NCBI GenBank assembly: GCA_001683735.1
Contig: LUGG01000004.1
Coordinates: 434,001-498,000, forward strand
Length of the DNA: 64,000 bases
From: Grifola frondosa
Lineage: Eukaryota > Basidiomycota > Agaricomycetes > Polyporales > Grifolaceae
Reading direction: 5' to 3'
The position numbers and the translations under genes are program-made. Shown here piece after piece: positions 45,582 through 56,360 of the stretch (positions are counted from its first letter, which is position 1; the number at the start of each line of letters is the position of its first letter). The notes under the pieces were generated by a model. That model had not been told where the DNA came from. It did no database searches and was given only the letters and a program-made list of their open reading frames with translations.

Positions 45582-46819
45582 CTAAGTGAGATCAATAACT
45601 TCGCCTGGGACAAAACATGCACGAATAGGGGATGTCTCCCTCTTGATGGGTCGCGAAGAATTCTTCTTCGCTTTCTTCCTTTGAAGTCGCTCTTGGATGT
45701 TCCTAAGCTGTTTCTACAAACACAAAATATCACCATTCCTAGAACGCACAGATGACGAAAGAAAGTTGCGTACTTCAAGGGTAAGGATTTCCTCGTCATC
45801 GTCAACATTTATGGTTGGCTTGGTGTCTCCATCCTCTGATACTGTACGTGCCCGCTTTTGTGCATTCGGAGGGTTGCTGGCGGAAGGAACATCCTCATTG
45901 GACGGCCGTTTGTTTGAGCTGCTGGGCCCTGAGGGTGATGATGGCTTGACAGGGAGGGGGATGATACCGGTGGCTTGGAGAAGCTCTGTGATTGCAACTC
46001 AGGTAAGCATTAAAATCATATAAGTCAAGTGGCACAATACCTCTTGGTCGGTAACGGAACCTGAACGTTGCGAATGGTTCCGTGTCTACGTGACTCGGAA
46101 TACAGGTCACAATCGCAGCAGCCGGTTTCGCATCTCCGAGACTGTTCCAAGTATGACGTATCATATGAGACCATATTACTGCATGGGAAGACGAAACAGA
46201 CGAAACAGCTTACGATACACAATGGGTGCCCCCCTTCTTGCTCCTCTCGTGGATCGGGCCAATGTTATCGGGTATCTTAGATTGAATGAACGCTTGCCGA
46301 GTGAATCCATAAGTACGTCTCAAGGCGACTTCTATTAATCCCAAGGCTTGTTTATCTCCGGCTGTAGGCACTGCAATGCCGTCATCATCTGGAAAAAAAA
46401 TTTGGCCGTTGTTACATTGTTGAAGACCTCCGCATCGCAACGAAGGAAAGGCGCGTACCGGTCAGTGTAATGTTCGAGAATATATATGGGCGGAAAGTGG
46501 TTGAAGTTATATAACACCCTGGGCTCTTCCCCCATCGCTGTTCGTGGTACGCTAAGCTAATCATTTTGCGCCCATCCATGGCAATGTCGACCATCATCGT
46601 GCTCTTCAGCTCGGTTCCAAAATAAATCTCAAATTCCTACATGATTTATGGTAAGGGATGCGCTTATGGAAAATAGACGTGATATATACGAACTTTACCA
46701 GCCTCACTGGGGATCCAACAGCTGACTGTTTTGGCGTCATCTTCTCGAACGTCACATTGTTCAATTTCCTTGCCATCGCAGCTAATGTAGACACTGTAGC
46801 CGTGGAGTTCCAAGGGCAT
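45582..46819 (-). CDS. DUF7918 domain protein (copy 2)
   Basis: Begins MPLELHGYSVYISCDGKEIE with DAKTVSCWIPSEAGK, which aligns with the SNKVSCWIPSQTEK of copy 1. The first intron here starts with a normal GT donor (GTTCGT), unlike copy 1. Following exons contain EFEIYFGTELKSTMMVDIAM, DGRKMISLAYHEQRWG, ALGLIEVALRRTYGFTRQAF and PIHERSKKGGTHCVS, then TFRFRYRPR, a family trait. The C-terminus is basic and low-complexity (NIQERLQRKKAKKNSSRPIK) and ends GEVIDLTstop at 45582. An upstream in-frame ATG at 46894 is possible, but the family start is near 46819. This copy keeps more of the C-terminal family region (SERSKKAGxHxVS-type motif) than copy 1. Function unknown. Confidence 0.78.
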
Positions 46820-47070
46820 GATTTCGCGTGAATCTGCAGGAGCTGTTTTGTGGCCGAGTAACAGGAGACTGTAAACATTGAACAAGCGCGCCACTTATTG
46901 CGACGCGTCAATCACATGACCGAGGGACGATGATATCTCAATTACTTAAAAAAGTACATGTGTAGTTCTAGCACTGTCAGACAACAGCTCTATACGAGGC
47001 ACACAGCATCCTATGCCCCGCCCAAGTCGTGCCACACAATGAATAACCCAATTGCAATGTCCTGAAAGAA

Positions 47071-49016
47071 TCAACCAACTGCATCCCCATTCACGCTTCC
47101 CGTCCTCCGTCGGGAACGCGTGACTACATCCTCCGCGCCCGTCGCGCCAGCACTGAGCAGTCCCGCCTCCTCTTCATCAGTGCGCGAACCCCGTCGTCCC
47201 CGAACATGTGCCTTGGGCCGATAAAGGTACGACTGAGTGACGATGGTGACGTCAAACATCAAAGTACCGCCACTTCCTAATAGATAGCTGTTTGGTGACC
47301 AGTGAGCACCACGTCCACAAGTTACTGTAGGGAACGTACGGAATGCTCTCCTTTATGAATGCGGATGCCTCGGCCTCTCCTCTGCTCAGGTTCGGAGAGG
47401 TGAGGATTGATGCGACATAAAAGAGATTGCCCAGAAACGCGAATACGAAGAGATACATGGAAAGACCCTGATATGATGTCAATTCAATCATTCAGCCATG
47501 AACATAGGAGATGCCTCACCTCTACAGATTTTCTAACGAACTTAACAGGAATCAGAAGTCCACATCAAATCTAATAATTGATACGCAACTCACATTCTTC
47601 CAGATTTGTGGCAATCGTGATGTTAGATACAATGTCGTGCATATCCAAGCTGATATGCGGCCAATTACATGTTCTAGCGACGGTCTTGGATCTGCTGGCT
47701 GATTAAAGTTAATATCACTGAAAACATTTAAGTCGTCCATGGATATCGGAACCGCCGAGACTTCAACTGGCAGTATTGGTGGATCCGGGAAAACAGCGGG
47801 CAGTGCCTCCCCCAAATTGTACGACGGAACGTCCGCTCTCGCAAAGACGTGTCCTATTCTCCTGGTATCGCTCGAGTGGATGTCTCTTTGGTTTCTTGCG
47901 AGCGTCCCAATCCCAAATAACGCCCACGCTCCCAAAAATACTATGCTCCCCCCTTTCTACTAGCTCGAGAGCTCCGCCGCTGTGCACTCGAGCTCGTCCA
48001 CCGCTCATCTTCTGCCTCTGCCTCCCCTTCTCCTTCGGAATGTCCTCCTCGTGACAAAGGCCTACCTCGTGAGAGGGTGGCTACCTCATCTACTTGGCCC
48101 ACATGCGGGGTCATGTGAAGCGTTGCATGTATATGGCCCGGAGGCGAGAGGACAGAACTCGGATCCCTCCCAAGGCTGCCTCCGCGTTCTTGACTCCAAG
48201 ATACCCTCTTCCGACGACCGGATCTGCCACCTTCGGAGTGGAAGCTATCAGCCAAACGAGCAAGGGCTTCCTCTGAAACCTCATCGTCGTCATAGAATTC
48301 GCTGTTAGGATCAGCTGTATGCGGATGCCCGTCAAGGCTGTTTCTGCTCCATCGTGAGTGCTCTTCTTGCTTCGCGGCAAGCGCGGCGGCGGCGGCTACA
48401 TTAGCGGCTACGGTAGAGAGTGCGCGGTAATGAGGTACTATGGTCCCGCGCTCAATGGCTAGGCGTTGGGCTGCAAGAGAGCCTGCACGCGAGCGGGACC
48501 GGAAGTAGGGTGGTGGTCCAATGGGCTTCACAGACGAGCGATAGTAGAAATACTGGCCCAATAGCGAGAAGTCAACAAAGCAGAAGTATGCCGCGAGATA
48601 AGTCTGCAAGTAGATGCATGAGACCGGTTTACCGGGGAGAAACATGTAACTCACTTGAAAGGGCAATTGATGGGTGAGTATGCATCCAACTAGATTTGTG
48701 ACGTCGCCTGCAGAACGGAGTGAGTCGATATGGGCGCTCACGCGACATTTATGCCCCGAGATGGCGGCAGGATGTCGTGACGGAGTGCAATGGACTCTCA
48801 CCCAATAACCAGTTCAACAAGAACGGAAGGGCCAGGCCATCGACTGATTGCCTTCGAGCATTCTCGAGGACTTGACTGTGCAGAAGGAGTCAGATGGCGC
48901 GATCAGCATCTTCGCGAGTGTGTGATACGTTTGTTGACTCACGGGAATTGTGCGCCGAGCCAGCAGCCAATGGAGGTGTATCCGAGGATATCGCTGAGTG
49001 TTGAGGAAATGACCAT
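47071..49016 (-). CDS. PQ-loop vacuolar amino-acid transporter-like protein
   Basis: Member of the Ypq/PQLC2 family, seven-helix exporters of basic amino acids on the vacuole or lysosome. The first PQ loop is LGYTSIGCWLGAQFP joined across an intron to QVLENARRQSVDGLALPFLL. Further helices include TYLAAYFCFVDFSLLGQYFY. A long soluble loop rich in Arg/Ser/Ala/Glu follows (RSRSRAGSLAAQRLAIERGT to SSSAQRRSSRASRKGG). The second PQ loop is LYLTSRLPQIWKN joined to FVRKSVEGLSMYLFVFAFLG. The 7-residue piece FVRKSVE is its own 21-nt exon (47520-47540). The tail is hydrophilic and ends RRRTGSVNGDAVG. Start chosen at MVISSTLSDILG; a longer in-frame ATG upstream exists but would add a non-family leader. 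Divergent from the LisH gene. Confidence 0.86.
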
Positions 49017-49443
49017 GGACGTCGTTACATACAGTGTTGGACCGGAATCTGATCTGGGAGAGACCTGCGAGCTGGAACGGAGAGCGGGATAGCTGTATCG
49101 CCCAAGTCCGGGTAAGGCCCGTCCGGTCACCCCATCTGAGCGCCGCCCTTCACACGACTCTGAACATCTTGTCTGACGGCGACAACCACGCCCACAGCAT
49201 CGAGCACAAGTTCAACGGAAGCGGACGTGATATACGCGAAAGCGGCGGTGCACAAAATCCTCGAGCTTCTCTATGACCTGTGACGCCAAACTGACGGTCT
49301 ACGACCACGCGTCTTGCGATTGAGACGTTCGTTTCGAGCTGACAGTCGAGGCGCAGAACTAGCATACCATCTTGCCCACGGCAGCCATCTCATCTAGTTG
49401 GTGCTAGCATTCTCATTATCGTTCTCCAACATACTTTATAGCT
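49017..49443. other. Divergent promoter, PQ-loop gene and LisH gene
   Basis: About 430 bp between opposite start codons, no gene seen. Confidence 0.5.
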
Positions 49444-50738
49444 ATGCCGCCGGCTTTGCGTGACAAAGCGCACTCTAACGCTAGATTCCTCGAGCCCACT
49501 CCTAATGATCTTGTGAGTGGTATCTATGGCTGTGGCTGTTGTATCTGCACATTGACAGCGCAATTCTACATTTTAGCGTGCTCTCGTTCTAGATTACCTG
49601 TGTCACCACTCCTATACAGGCGCCGCTCAGGCCTTCCTTAGGGACAGCGAGGTCAAACAACTTGACGCCGATGGGGATGAGATCATGCCTCCATACAAAG
49701 CGGGGGATGAGTTATCAGACGCGTATCAGACAAAGCTTGCTCTCGGTGAACTTCGCAGAGGTTAGTTCCTGTCGACTGATGCATCCATCTTCTCGCACTG
49801 ACCTTCGACCAGAAATAAGGATCCACATCCTCTCGGGTCGGGTAGATGACGCCATTGCCCTTCTCAACAAGCATTTCCCGGCTGTCCTCTCCGAGAGCGC
49901 AGAATCTACTTCAGAGTCTCCAGCGGTCGATGAGCTGGGATACATTCCCCCCACATCTGTCGACCCAACGCATCTGGCCCTCAACCTCCGCATATTAGCA
50001 TTCATCGAGGCTGCCCGGACGGTTCCTCTTCCGTATTTTCCCCCAGGATCTTCAGCGACGCTTCCTCCGGCTGCTTTGTCCACACCTGCCACTGATACTG
50101 ATATGGATAGGCACGAAGGTGATGTCGACGATGCAAATGTGCAGCTCCTGCATCGGGCGCAGAATCTGTATTCGGAAGTTAATCGCCTCTCGCGGCCTAA
50201 TGATCGTGCCTTGTACCTGGACGAGCTTGCACATGTTGGTGGGCTGTTGGCATACACAGTACCTGAGAGTGGGCCTATGGCGAAATACATGACCCAGGAG
50301 AGGCGCGAAGCAGTTGCAAATCAAATTGAGAGTGCTATCCTATGTACGTATCTCATCCACTTCACCCGCATATGTGACCTTAATCTGCGAGAGCAGACCG
50401 GACAAACCAGCCTACTATCTCGAGGATCGAACTATGCACGCGCTACACTTCTAACCTCTGGTCCTTCCTACATGATTGCAAAATCAAAGTCCCACCTCAG
50501 TCCACTTGGCCCGCAGGAGTTTCATTGCCCCCTGACGGTAAACCGCATACAAGCGCAACGGTTAAAGATGCTGGCGACAACGCGGTCCATATGTCGTCAA
50601 AGAAAGTGGCTGCTGACAAGGATTCCGAGGAGGTAAGCTGTATCCCCGATTCGCTCGCGAGTCTCGTAATAAATTGTCATCCAGTTATTGCCCCATTTCG
50701 ATCTTCGGCTCTTCCTGGACACTCCAGATGACAGGTAG
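49444..50738 (+). CDS. LisH-CTLH/CRA (RanBPM-type) protein
   Basis: Proteins with this domain set form the GID/CTLH ubiquitin ligase or related scaffolds. Exon 1 encodes MPPALRDKAHSNARFLEPTP; a GTGAGT donor follows NDL. The LisH helix pair is RALVLDYLCHHSYTGAAQAF. The CTLH part is EIRIHILSGRVDDAIALLNK with HFPAVLSES, then LALNLRILAFIEAARTVPLP. The CRA helices include LHRAQNLYSEVNRLSRPNDR and LDELAHVGGLLAYTVPESGP. After the QIESAIL donor, the 3' part SNLWSFLHDCKIKVPPQSTW leads to a final exon LLPHFDLRLFLDTPDDRstop. Frame continuity near 50390 is uncertain by one base. No SPRY domain is visible, so it is not a full RanBPM; assignment to a specific GID subunit is open. Confidence 0.78.
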
Positions 50739-50899
50739 AGCGACTGTAAATATCTCTGTTCTCAACTCTACGTGCATTTGGTCCCCTTTGGAAATGGCTC
50801 GTTCTTTCATGTGTACTCTAGATCAGCGGTGTTACTCATCTCATCATGCCATGTGTACTGTATGCTAGCAATGACATTCTTCACTTTCCCCGGACGTGT

Positions 50900-52404
50900 T
50901 TAGTCGGGCGAACGATTTATTACATCCTTAGCTACACCCCTACTGCCAATGATGGTTTGTGGTTCTACGCCAACGATCTCTATATCCGACCACCGTCCCT
51001 TGTTCACCTTGTCTATAATCTCACTTCTAACAGCACAACCTCGTAGTCCAAGCACCTTCAGTGCACCCCAGCGTCGCCATTCCACACGCTGGATCACAGT
51101 CTCTGCAGCAGCACTCTGACTGCCACTCTGATCCAGCCACGGATTATACGACAGGTCGAGCACCTCCAGTAAGGGGGAGACGCCGGGCAAACGGTAAACA
51201 GGTACTGGCGTAGGAAGCGCGAGTAGCGCGAGGTGTGTAAGCGTTGGCGGGAAAGTGAAGAGTACGGTAGGGGACAGCACAGTATCAAGGAGAATCAGCG
51301 AATGAAGTGGGATGGAGTTGTCTGATGACGACGAGGACGGCGCATCCCAAGATGATTCTTCCTCTTCTTCATTTGCAGATCCCTCATCTTCTGCTGTGCT
51401 ACCGAGTCCCTCGCTGGACGCAGATGTTGCATCCGCGAAATAGTCAGGCGGCAGTGACGCCTGCGGCCCGACCACAAGCAGTTCACCGTCAGCATTACCA
51501 TCAGGTTCGCACAAGGCAAGTAGCCTGGAAGTTTGTAATGGCGCGTGTACAGCAGTCCATCGCATGAGATCACGCCGGAGGTGTGTCGGTAGCTCAGGAA
51601 CGACCTCTTCGGCAAACTCAGGACCAGGCAATGCTGACAATAGCACACGGAGGCAAAGCAGAGTGAGCGGGGTGACAGAAGACGCATGGGAGTCATCGAC
51701 GAGCGAGGGAACGTCGTAGGATCCTGCACTCTCAGGCATGTGAGAGAACATCAAGGATAGCGCTTCTGCTCGCCATGTAGCATCACTCCATTCCTCCCTG
51801 CCCTTTCCCTTCCCAAATAGCTTGCTCCAGCTTTGAGGCGGACGAGGGCCCGGCACGGGACCATTGGGAAAGCCGTGCTGGACCATGCCTTGGAATATGA
51901 CCGGCAGCGGGGAGGGACATCCTGCACTGGCTCCGCATCAGCACTGCGCTCTGCTTGATGAAATATCCCAGGTGGAAGCGAAGGCTTGTTGTGCGAGTGC
52001 AAGGAAGGTACCGAGGATATATGAGCTTTCGAGCGCTTGAGATTCTGCGAATGGCGGAACTCTTCGCCTCTACAAATGGGATGCGTTATGAGCAAAAGCA
52101 CGCTGTGGAGAAATAATTCTGCGCACCGTAGGGTATGAAGCAGGGTGGTGACTTCTCGCGTCCCCGATATTTTCTCGCCATGCTTCCGAAGAGGCATTAT
52201 GATATCTCGGTGCGATGGCACAGACTTGCGCAACCCAGAATCTGACCAAGCAGTCTTCAATGAAGGTGAGCACACTGCGGTATAATCACTGTCTACCTGT
52301 ATCTGAGTCATGTTCTTGAGAACAAGCGGCAGCGTCGTTGACACTTTCGCGCGCACAGCGTTGTGGTGATTGAAGATAGGTGCAGTTAGACGCCCATTAG
52401 TCAC
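50900..52404 (-). CDS. Unidentified protein with weak leucine-rich repeats
   Basis: The 5' part (from 52404) reads MTNGRLTAPIFNHHNAVRAK and PLVLKNMTQIQVDSDYTAV; the 3' part starts MVQHGFPNGPVPGPRPPQSW and has WRAEALSLMFSHMPES. One C missing in the CCTCCCC run near 51910 joins the two. Acidic Ser/Glu stretches follow (SSTAEDEGSANEEEE). The C-terminal half looks like leucine-rich repeats: PLHSLILLDTVLSPTVLFTF, PPTLTHLALLALPTPVPVY, SPLLEVLDLSYNPWL and WGALKVLGLRGCAVRSEIID. No catalytic motif and no membrane segment. F-box-like or mRNA-linked LRR proteins are possible, but I do not assign one. It is tail-to-tail with the LisH gene. Confidence 0.6.
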
Positions 52405-52636
52405 TCAAGAGTTGTTTTAAGTCACGACTGACAATTGAACAGACTCGCATGTTCAGTACATCGTGCATCTCCTCGAAGAATGCTCCTGCATGTAGGCACA
52501 TTGATGTATCGACGCGACCATAATGGCATACATAATAGACGAGAAGAATTGGTGATGTAAGGCATGCCACTCATACTCCCTCATAGAACGCACCACGGCC
52601 AAGCGACCCCCCGGCTGACCAGCTGCGATGGATAAA

Positions 52637-53819
52637 TCAGTTCATCTGTCTGATGAGTTTGTTGATATTGGTCTCCCGGTTGCCAAAGTCACCACCCTGG
52701 ACGTAGTGTTTGAACTTCCGTGTTCTCCAGCCACCAGTAGGGTTCGACAACTTGAACGGCCAAAGGAAATTGGATGCCTGCGTTGACAAAAAGTGTTAAG
52801 GCCCGTTGACTTGTAAGTGCACAATCATATACGTACCTGCTTAAAGTTGGGGCCGGTGGTGAAGATCTCGTGTACGAGGTCCTCGACGGAAAGGATGTCG
52901 AATTTGCCGAGGGACTCCTCGATGACACCGTTGTTGGCAAGAGGAATGCGCTGCTTGTCTACCTTGCCGTATCCGCGCTTGTAGATCAGCTCACGAACCG
53001 ATTTCAGGTTGGGCTCGCTGCCACATTGGCGTCAAGGTGTGAAAGGTGACCAAAGTACTAAAATAACTCACCCATATGTAACGTAAGGCTCAACAAGTCG
53101 GAGCATTTGTTCGGTGGCTTTCGTCACCTTAACAAACACACCATTGTTAATCTGTAGCAGCCGGAGAAGCTGCAAGATTTTGCGGGGCTTGGGCGCAATC
53201 TCGTTGATACTGCAAAAATGAAGCAGGCGATCAATGACTTCTGGACAAGATAGCAAGTAAGAGTAATTTCACTGACCCACGAATACGGACAACGAAGTAC
53301 ACCTTCGCCTGTGCGGGACGTAGAAATCACCAGTCGCACGGGCAGCTCGCTTCAAGCGGATCTCATCTTTCTCCTTTGCAAGATATTCCTTCACATGGGC
53401 CTCCGCGCGCTTGAAGACAACTTTGCGCTTCGCCTTGGCAGCCTATATATCCAGAATCTAGCGTAAGTTACAAGTTGAAAACTCGTCAAACGAAGCCGAA
53501 ATGAGTAGAAGAATCAGTCCCGAAAGATGGTTAATTTCCGGCAGCAGTGCAAAAACAAAGCTTTCACTAGCCAAGAGTTATAGGTATGCATCATGAAATA
53601 GAGAAACGGATAATAGTCATTCAAAAGTGCACAACTCACCTTGCGGGCTGCAGTGGCCGCCACCAAACGCTCCTCACGGGCCTTTTCATTTTGCTTTCTC
53701 TTCTTGAGAAGAGTCTCGGGGACCTCGATGTCCTATTCCGCCATTACAATCAGAACTTGCATAGGATACCGCCATAATTTCTAGACGAAACATACCGAGA
53801 CGGTCGGGACGCTGACATG
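52637..53819 (-). CDS. RPL7: 60S ribosomal protein L7 (uL30)
   Basis: Cytosolic large-subunit ribosomal protein. Exon 1 would read MSAVPTVS, which needs one base near 53809. Exon 2 is [20 protein letters not shown] and further basic residues. After the long intron, [20 protein letters not shown] and [19 protein letters not shown], then [40 protein letters not shown] and [20 protein letters not shown]. The end is [36 protein letters not shown] and [10 protein letters not shown], typical of L7. One intron, 53443-53640, is about 198 nt, much longer than the others, and carries a snoRNA candidate. The family match is close over the whole length. Confidence 0.96.
53510..53598 (-). ncRNA. C/D box snoRNA candidate in an RPL7 intron (snR39b-like)
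   Basis: Inside the 198-nt RPL7 intron, on the RPL7 strand. A C box ATGATGC (53588-53594, one base off the RUGAUGA consensus) and a D box CTGA (53514-53517) are about 75 nt apart. Immediately 5' of the D box is AACCATCTTTCGGGA. Its core CCATCTTTCGGG is complementary to CCCGAAAGATGG, a conserved 25S/28S rRNA stretch. By the plus-five rule the modified base would be the G of CCCG. From memory, yeast snR39b guides this G (G805), and snR39/snR59 in the yeast RPL7 introns guide A807 nearby. A terminal stem is not obvious. Position and guide make the call reasonable. Confidence 0.6.
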
Positions 53820-54427
53820 GGGACCTCAAGAGTCAGATCAACACGTCAGAACATTATAAGAGGTGGTACGCACGTAGTTGAGGGGCCATTAGGGGATCTT
53901 GAGGAACGACGGACTTTAACTGTAGCACGCGTCGTACTGAGCAACGCTGTGGCTTGACCCTAACTATGCAGTTTCTCAAGGTTTTCCCACGTTTAATGCC
54001 GGCGTCTGCTTTTTTTTCCCGGTCAATCGCCAACTCTGATATTAAATAATGCTCTGCTATCACCAACTGTCACTGGCCGCTGTATTATGCTACTGCTGCT
54101 TCTGTATTCATATCTTTTTCTTCGCCTCCGTCTCCGCAGCACAATCCCTTTTACTCTACGGTTATTGTAATTCGTACAGTTTGCTTCTCTGGGCGGCTAT
54201 TCCAATACAGCGCAATGGATTACCTTTTCAACCGGATCAGCTGTGACGTTTGTGCACCATCTGGCATTGCAGTTCTCTGCCTTCAACCATCCGCCGAGTG
54301 AGTTTGTCCTATCTCAGGTATCAAGCCATCCCGGACGCGTAGTATCATAGGGTAAGGTCGCATGATCAGCCTTCTGAAACGGGTGCCGCCTGACTCCAAT
54401 AAGTAGCAGAAGTTACTCACTCCCCTC
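53820..54427. other. Intergenic, RPL7 promoter and acyltransferase promoter
   Basis: About 600 bp between divergent start codons. A plus-strand ORF at 54049-54246 is hydrophobic and short, probably chance. No gene I would support. Confidence 0.45.
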
Positions 54428-56318
54428 ATGTCGACCTGGAAAATTCTGCCCTCTACACAGGTCCTTGGTCGCACTTATTCTCGTCCTTTGGATGGGAATG
54501 AGACGAGCTTTTACTGGGATCGCGTCTTCAACGGCACTGCGGACGTCGTCTGGCATTATACAGTGCAAGTCAAAGGTCCGAGAGGGAAGGACCTTTTCCA
54601 TCAAAATCACGTTCGGAGGGCATGGATCTCGCTCAAACAACGCCATCCGCTCTTGGGATCGCGTCTTGAACTGCGGGATGGCACGGACGTCGTAAACTGT
54701 ATTGTCTCCGAGAAACGACTGGCTCAGCTGTTTCCAGGAGAGGTCATTTTCTGCGACATTTCTTCTGCTGAAGAAGTGAGTCGTTTGGTGGAAAGGACGA
54801 TGCTCAAACCACCGGTGTTGTTGGCCCATCTACCCGCGCGGATTATTATACTCAGGCTCGCAGACGAGCCAAGCATCTTTCACGTCCTTTTTCATGTCAC
54901 TCACTTGATAACCGATGCTACTTCTGGTGCGACAATCGCCCGAACGTTCTTCGAGTTGCTTTCGTTGCCTCCGGTCGAACGCGTACCAGACTTGGAGGAG
55001 AGGCTTGCTATGGTGGTTTCGTCTGCGGATCTGAATCCTACTCTGCAGCTGAGCAAAGCGCGGCAAAGATGGCGGCGAGCTGCTGCCAAGGTGATATATT
55101 CCATCAGGCAGTCAAAGTTGCAAGTAGGTAGTCAATATCAATTCCTCCAGTTAGGTTTTATCGCTGAGATGCACAGGGAGGCCATACTGTCCCGCGCAAA
55201 GTTACTAGCAGCACATATCGCACACCTGCTATAAGGCGGTCTACAGGTTGTGAATTCACTTCCGCCGAGAGCGCGCTCATTCTTGAGAATTGTCGCCGCC
55301 ACAAAGTCACACTCGGTGCTGCGATTCCGGTTATATACAAATGGCCATCACACGTATCTTGCATCGTCGCTACTTCCGTGGCGAGATCTCCGAGGAAGAA
55401 TGGGAAGAGAGGCGACGGCAGCCCATGCATTTTCATGGACCACTGACCTTGCGGCCATATCTTGATCGTAAATGGGTCAAGAATGGGGGTGCACTAGAGG
55501 TTTGTGTGTCGATCAACTACTACGCTTGCACGCTCCCCTTCATGCCTACGCCATATGGATCTCGGAGGGACTTGTCCCTAGAATTGGTTGATGGCGCACC
55601 ATCTTTCGCATCACTCTTATCACGCGGTCGGTTCTTGCACCGCTCCAGGATGTTCAGGAGCCAGATAGTCAATATCCTCAAGAATCCACTGTTCCTGGAT
55701 ATTGCGGAGGCGATGATGCCCACTTTCGTTGCATGAGAAGAAGACAAATGCTTTACATTGGCTGGATACGTTGAACAGTAGACCTGTCAAAGGAAATATT
55801 CCGCCTTTGATAAGCAGGATTGGGGACGGACCGATCCCATGTAATGGCCTTACCAGCGTTGGACAGGTGAGGGTCCATATTCCTACTGTGCATGGTGGTC
55901 CGGACTAACACGATTGGATATATAGTACGATCTTGTAATGCCTGACGATTATCCGCTACCTGCTTCCCACCCTTTATCCTTGCGCTCCACACATTCCCAG
56001 CGTACGAAAACCGCTGTTACTGCATCGGCTCAGGATTCATTCCTGGCTGCGGGAACACCGCCGACGCTCCAACCTGCCTCAGACGTGCCACCGGAAAACG
56101 AGATTTTGCTGCATCTGCTTTCGTCTGAAACAAATTTGCATGCCAGACCAACGGAATTCCTCTTGGGAAGCTTGACACATCATGGTCGACTTTCGCTGGG
56201 ACTGGTCTATGATGGGAATGTGTACGATGATGAGGTAGCTCGTGAATTTGTGAGGGAGTGTCGAGAAGCGACATTGTGGTATCTTGGGGGGAAAGCAGAA
56301 AGTAAAGGAAAGCTGTAG
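54428..56318 (+). CDS. Condensation/alcohol-acyltransferase-like protein (CoA-dependent acyltransferase fold)
   Basis: Shares the layout of CoA-dependent acyltransferases and peptide-synthetase condensation domains. N-terminus MSTWKILPSTQVLGRTYSRP. The HxxHxxxD-type active-site motif is HVLFHVTHLITDATSG; the second His and the Asp are visible. Further blocks: RRAWISLKQRHPLLGSRLEL, CRRHKVTLGAAIPV, RRQPMHFHGPLTLRPYLDRK, EVCVSINYYACTLPFMPTPY and LVYDGNVYDDEVAREFVREC. The second half (55240-56318) joins to the first by an intron near 55120-55250. A frame break near 55335 needs one or two bases. A further exon from about 55740 to 55930 is inferred. Substrate unknown. Ends 42 bp from the MED16 stop, tail-to-tail. 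Confidence 0.72.
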
Positions 56319-56360
56319 ATATTATACACGCGAATAAAGACTCTGATGTACTGTTGGCCG

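Noticed and set aside
49715..50290. Minus-strand ORF of 191 codons
   Set aside because: Antisense shadow of the LisH-CTLH exons, which have a clear domain pattern.
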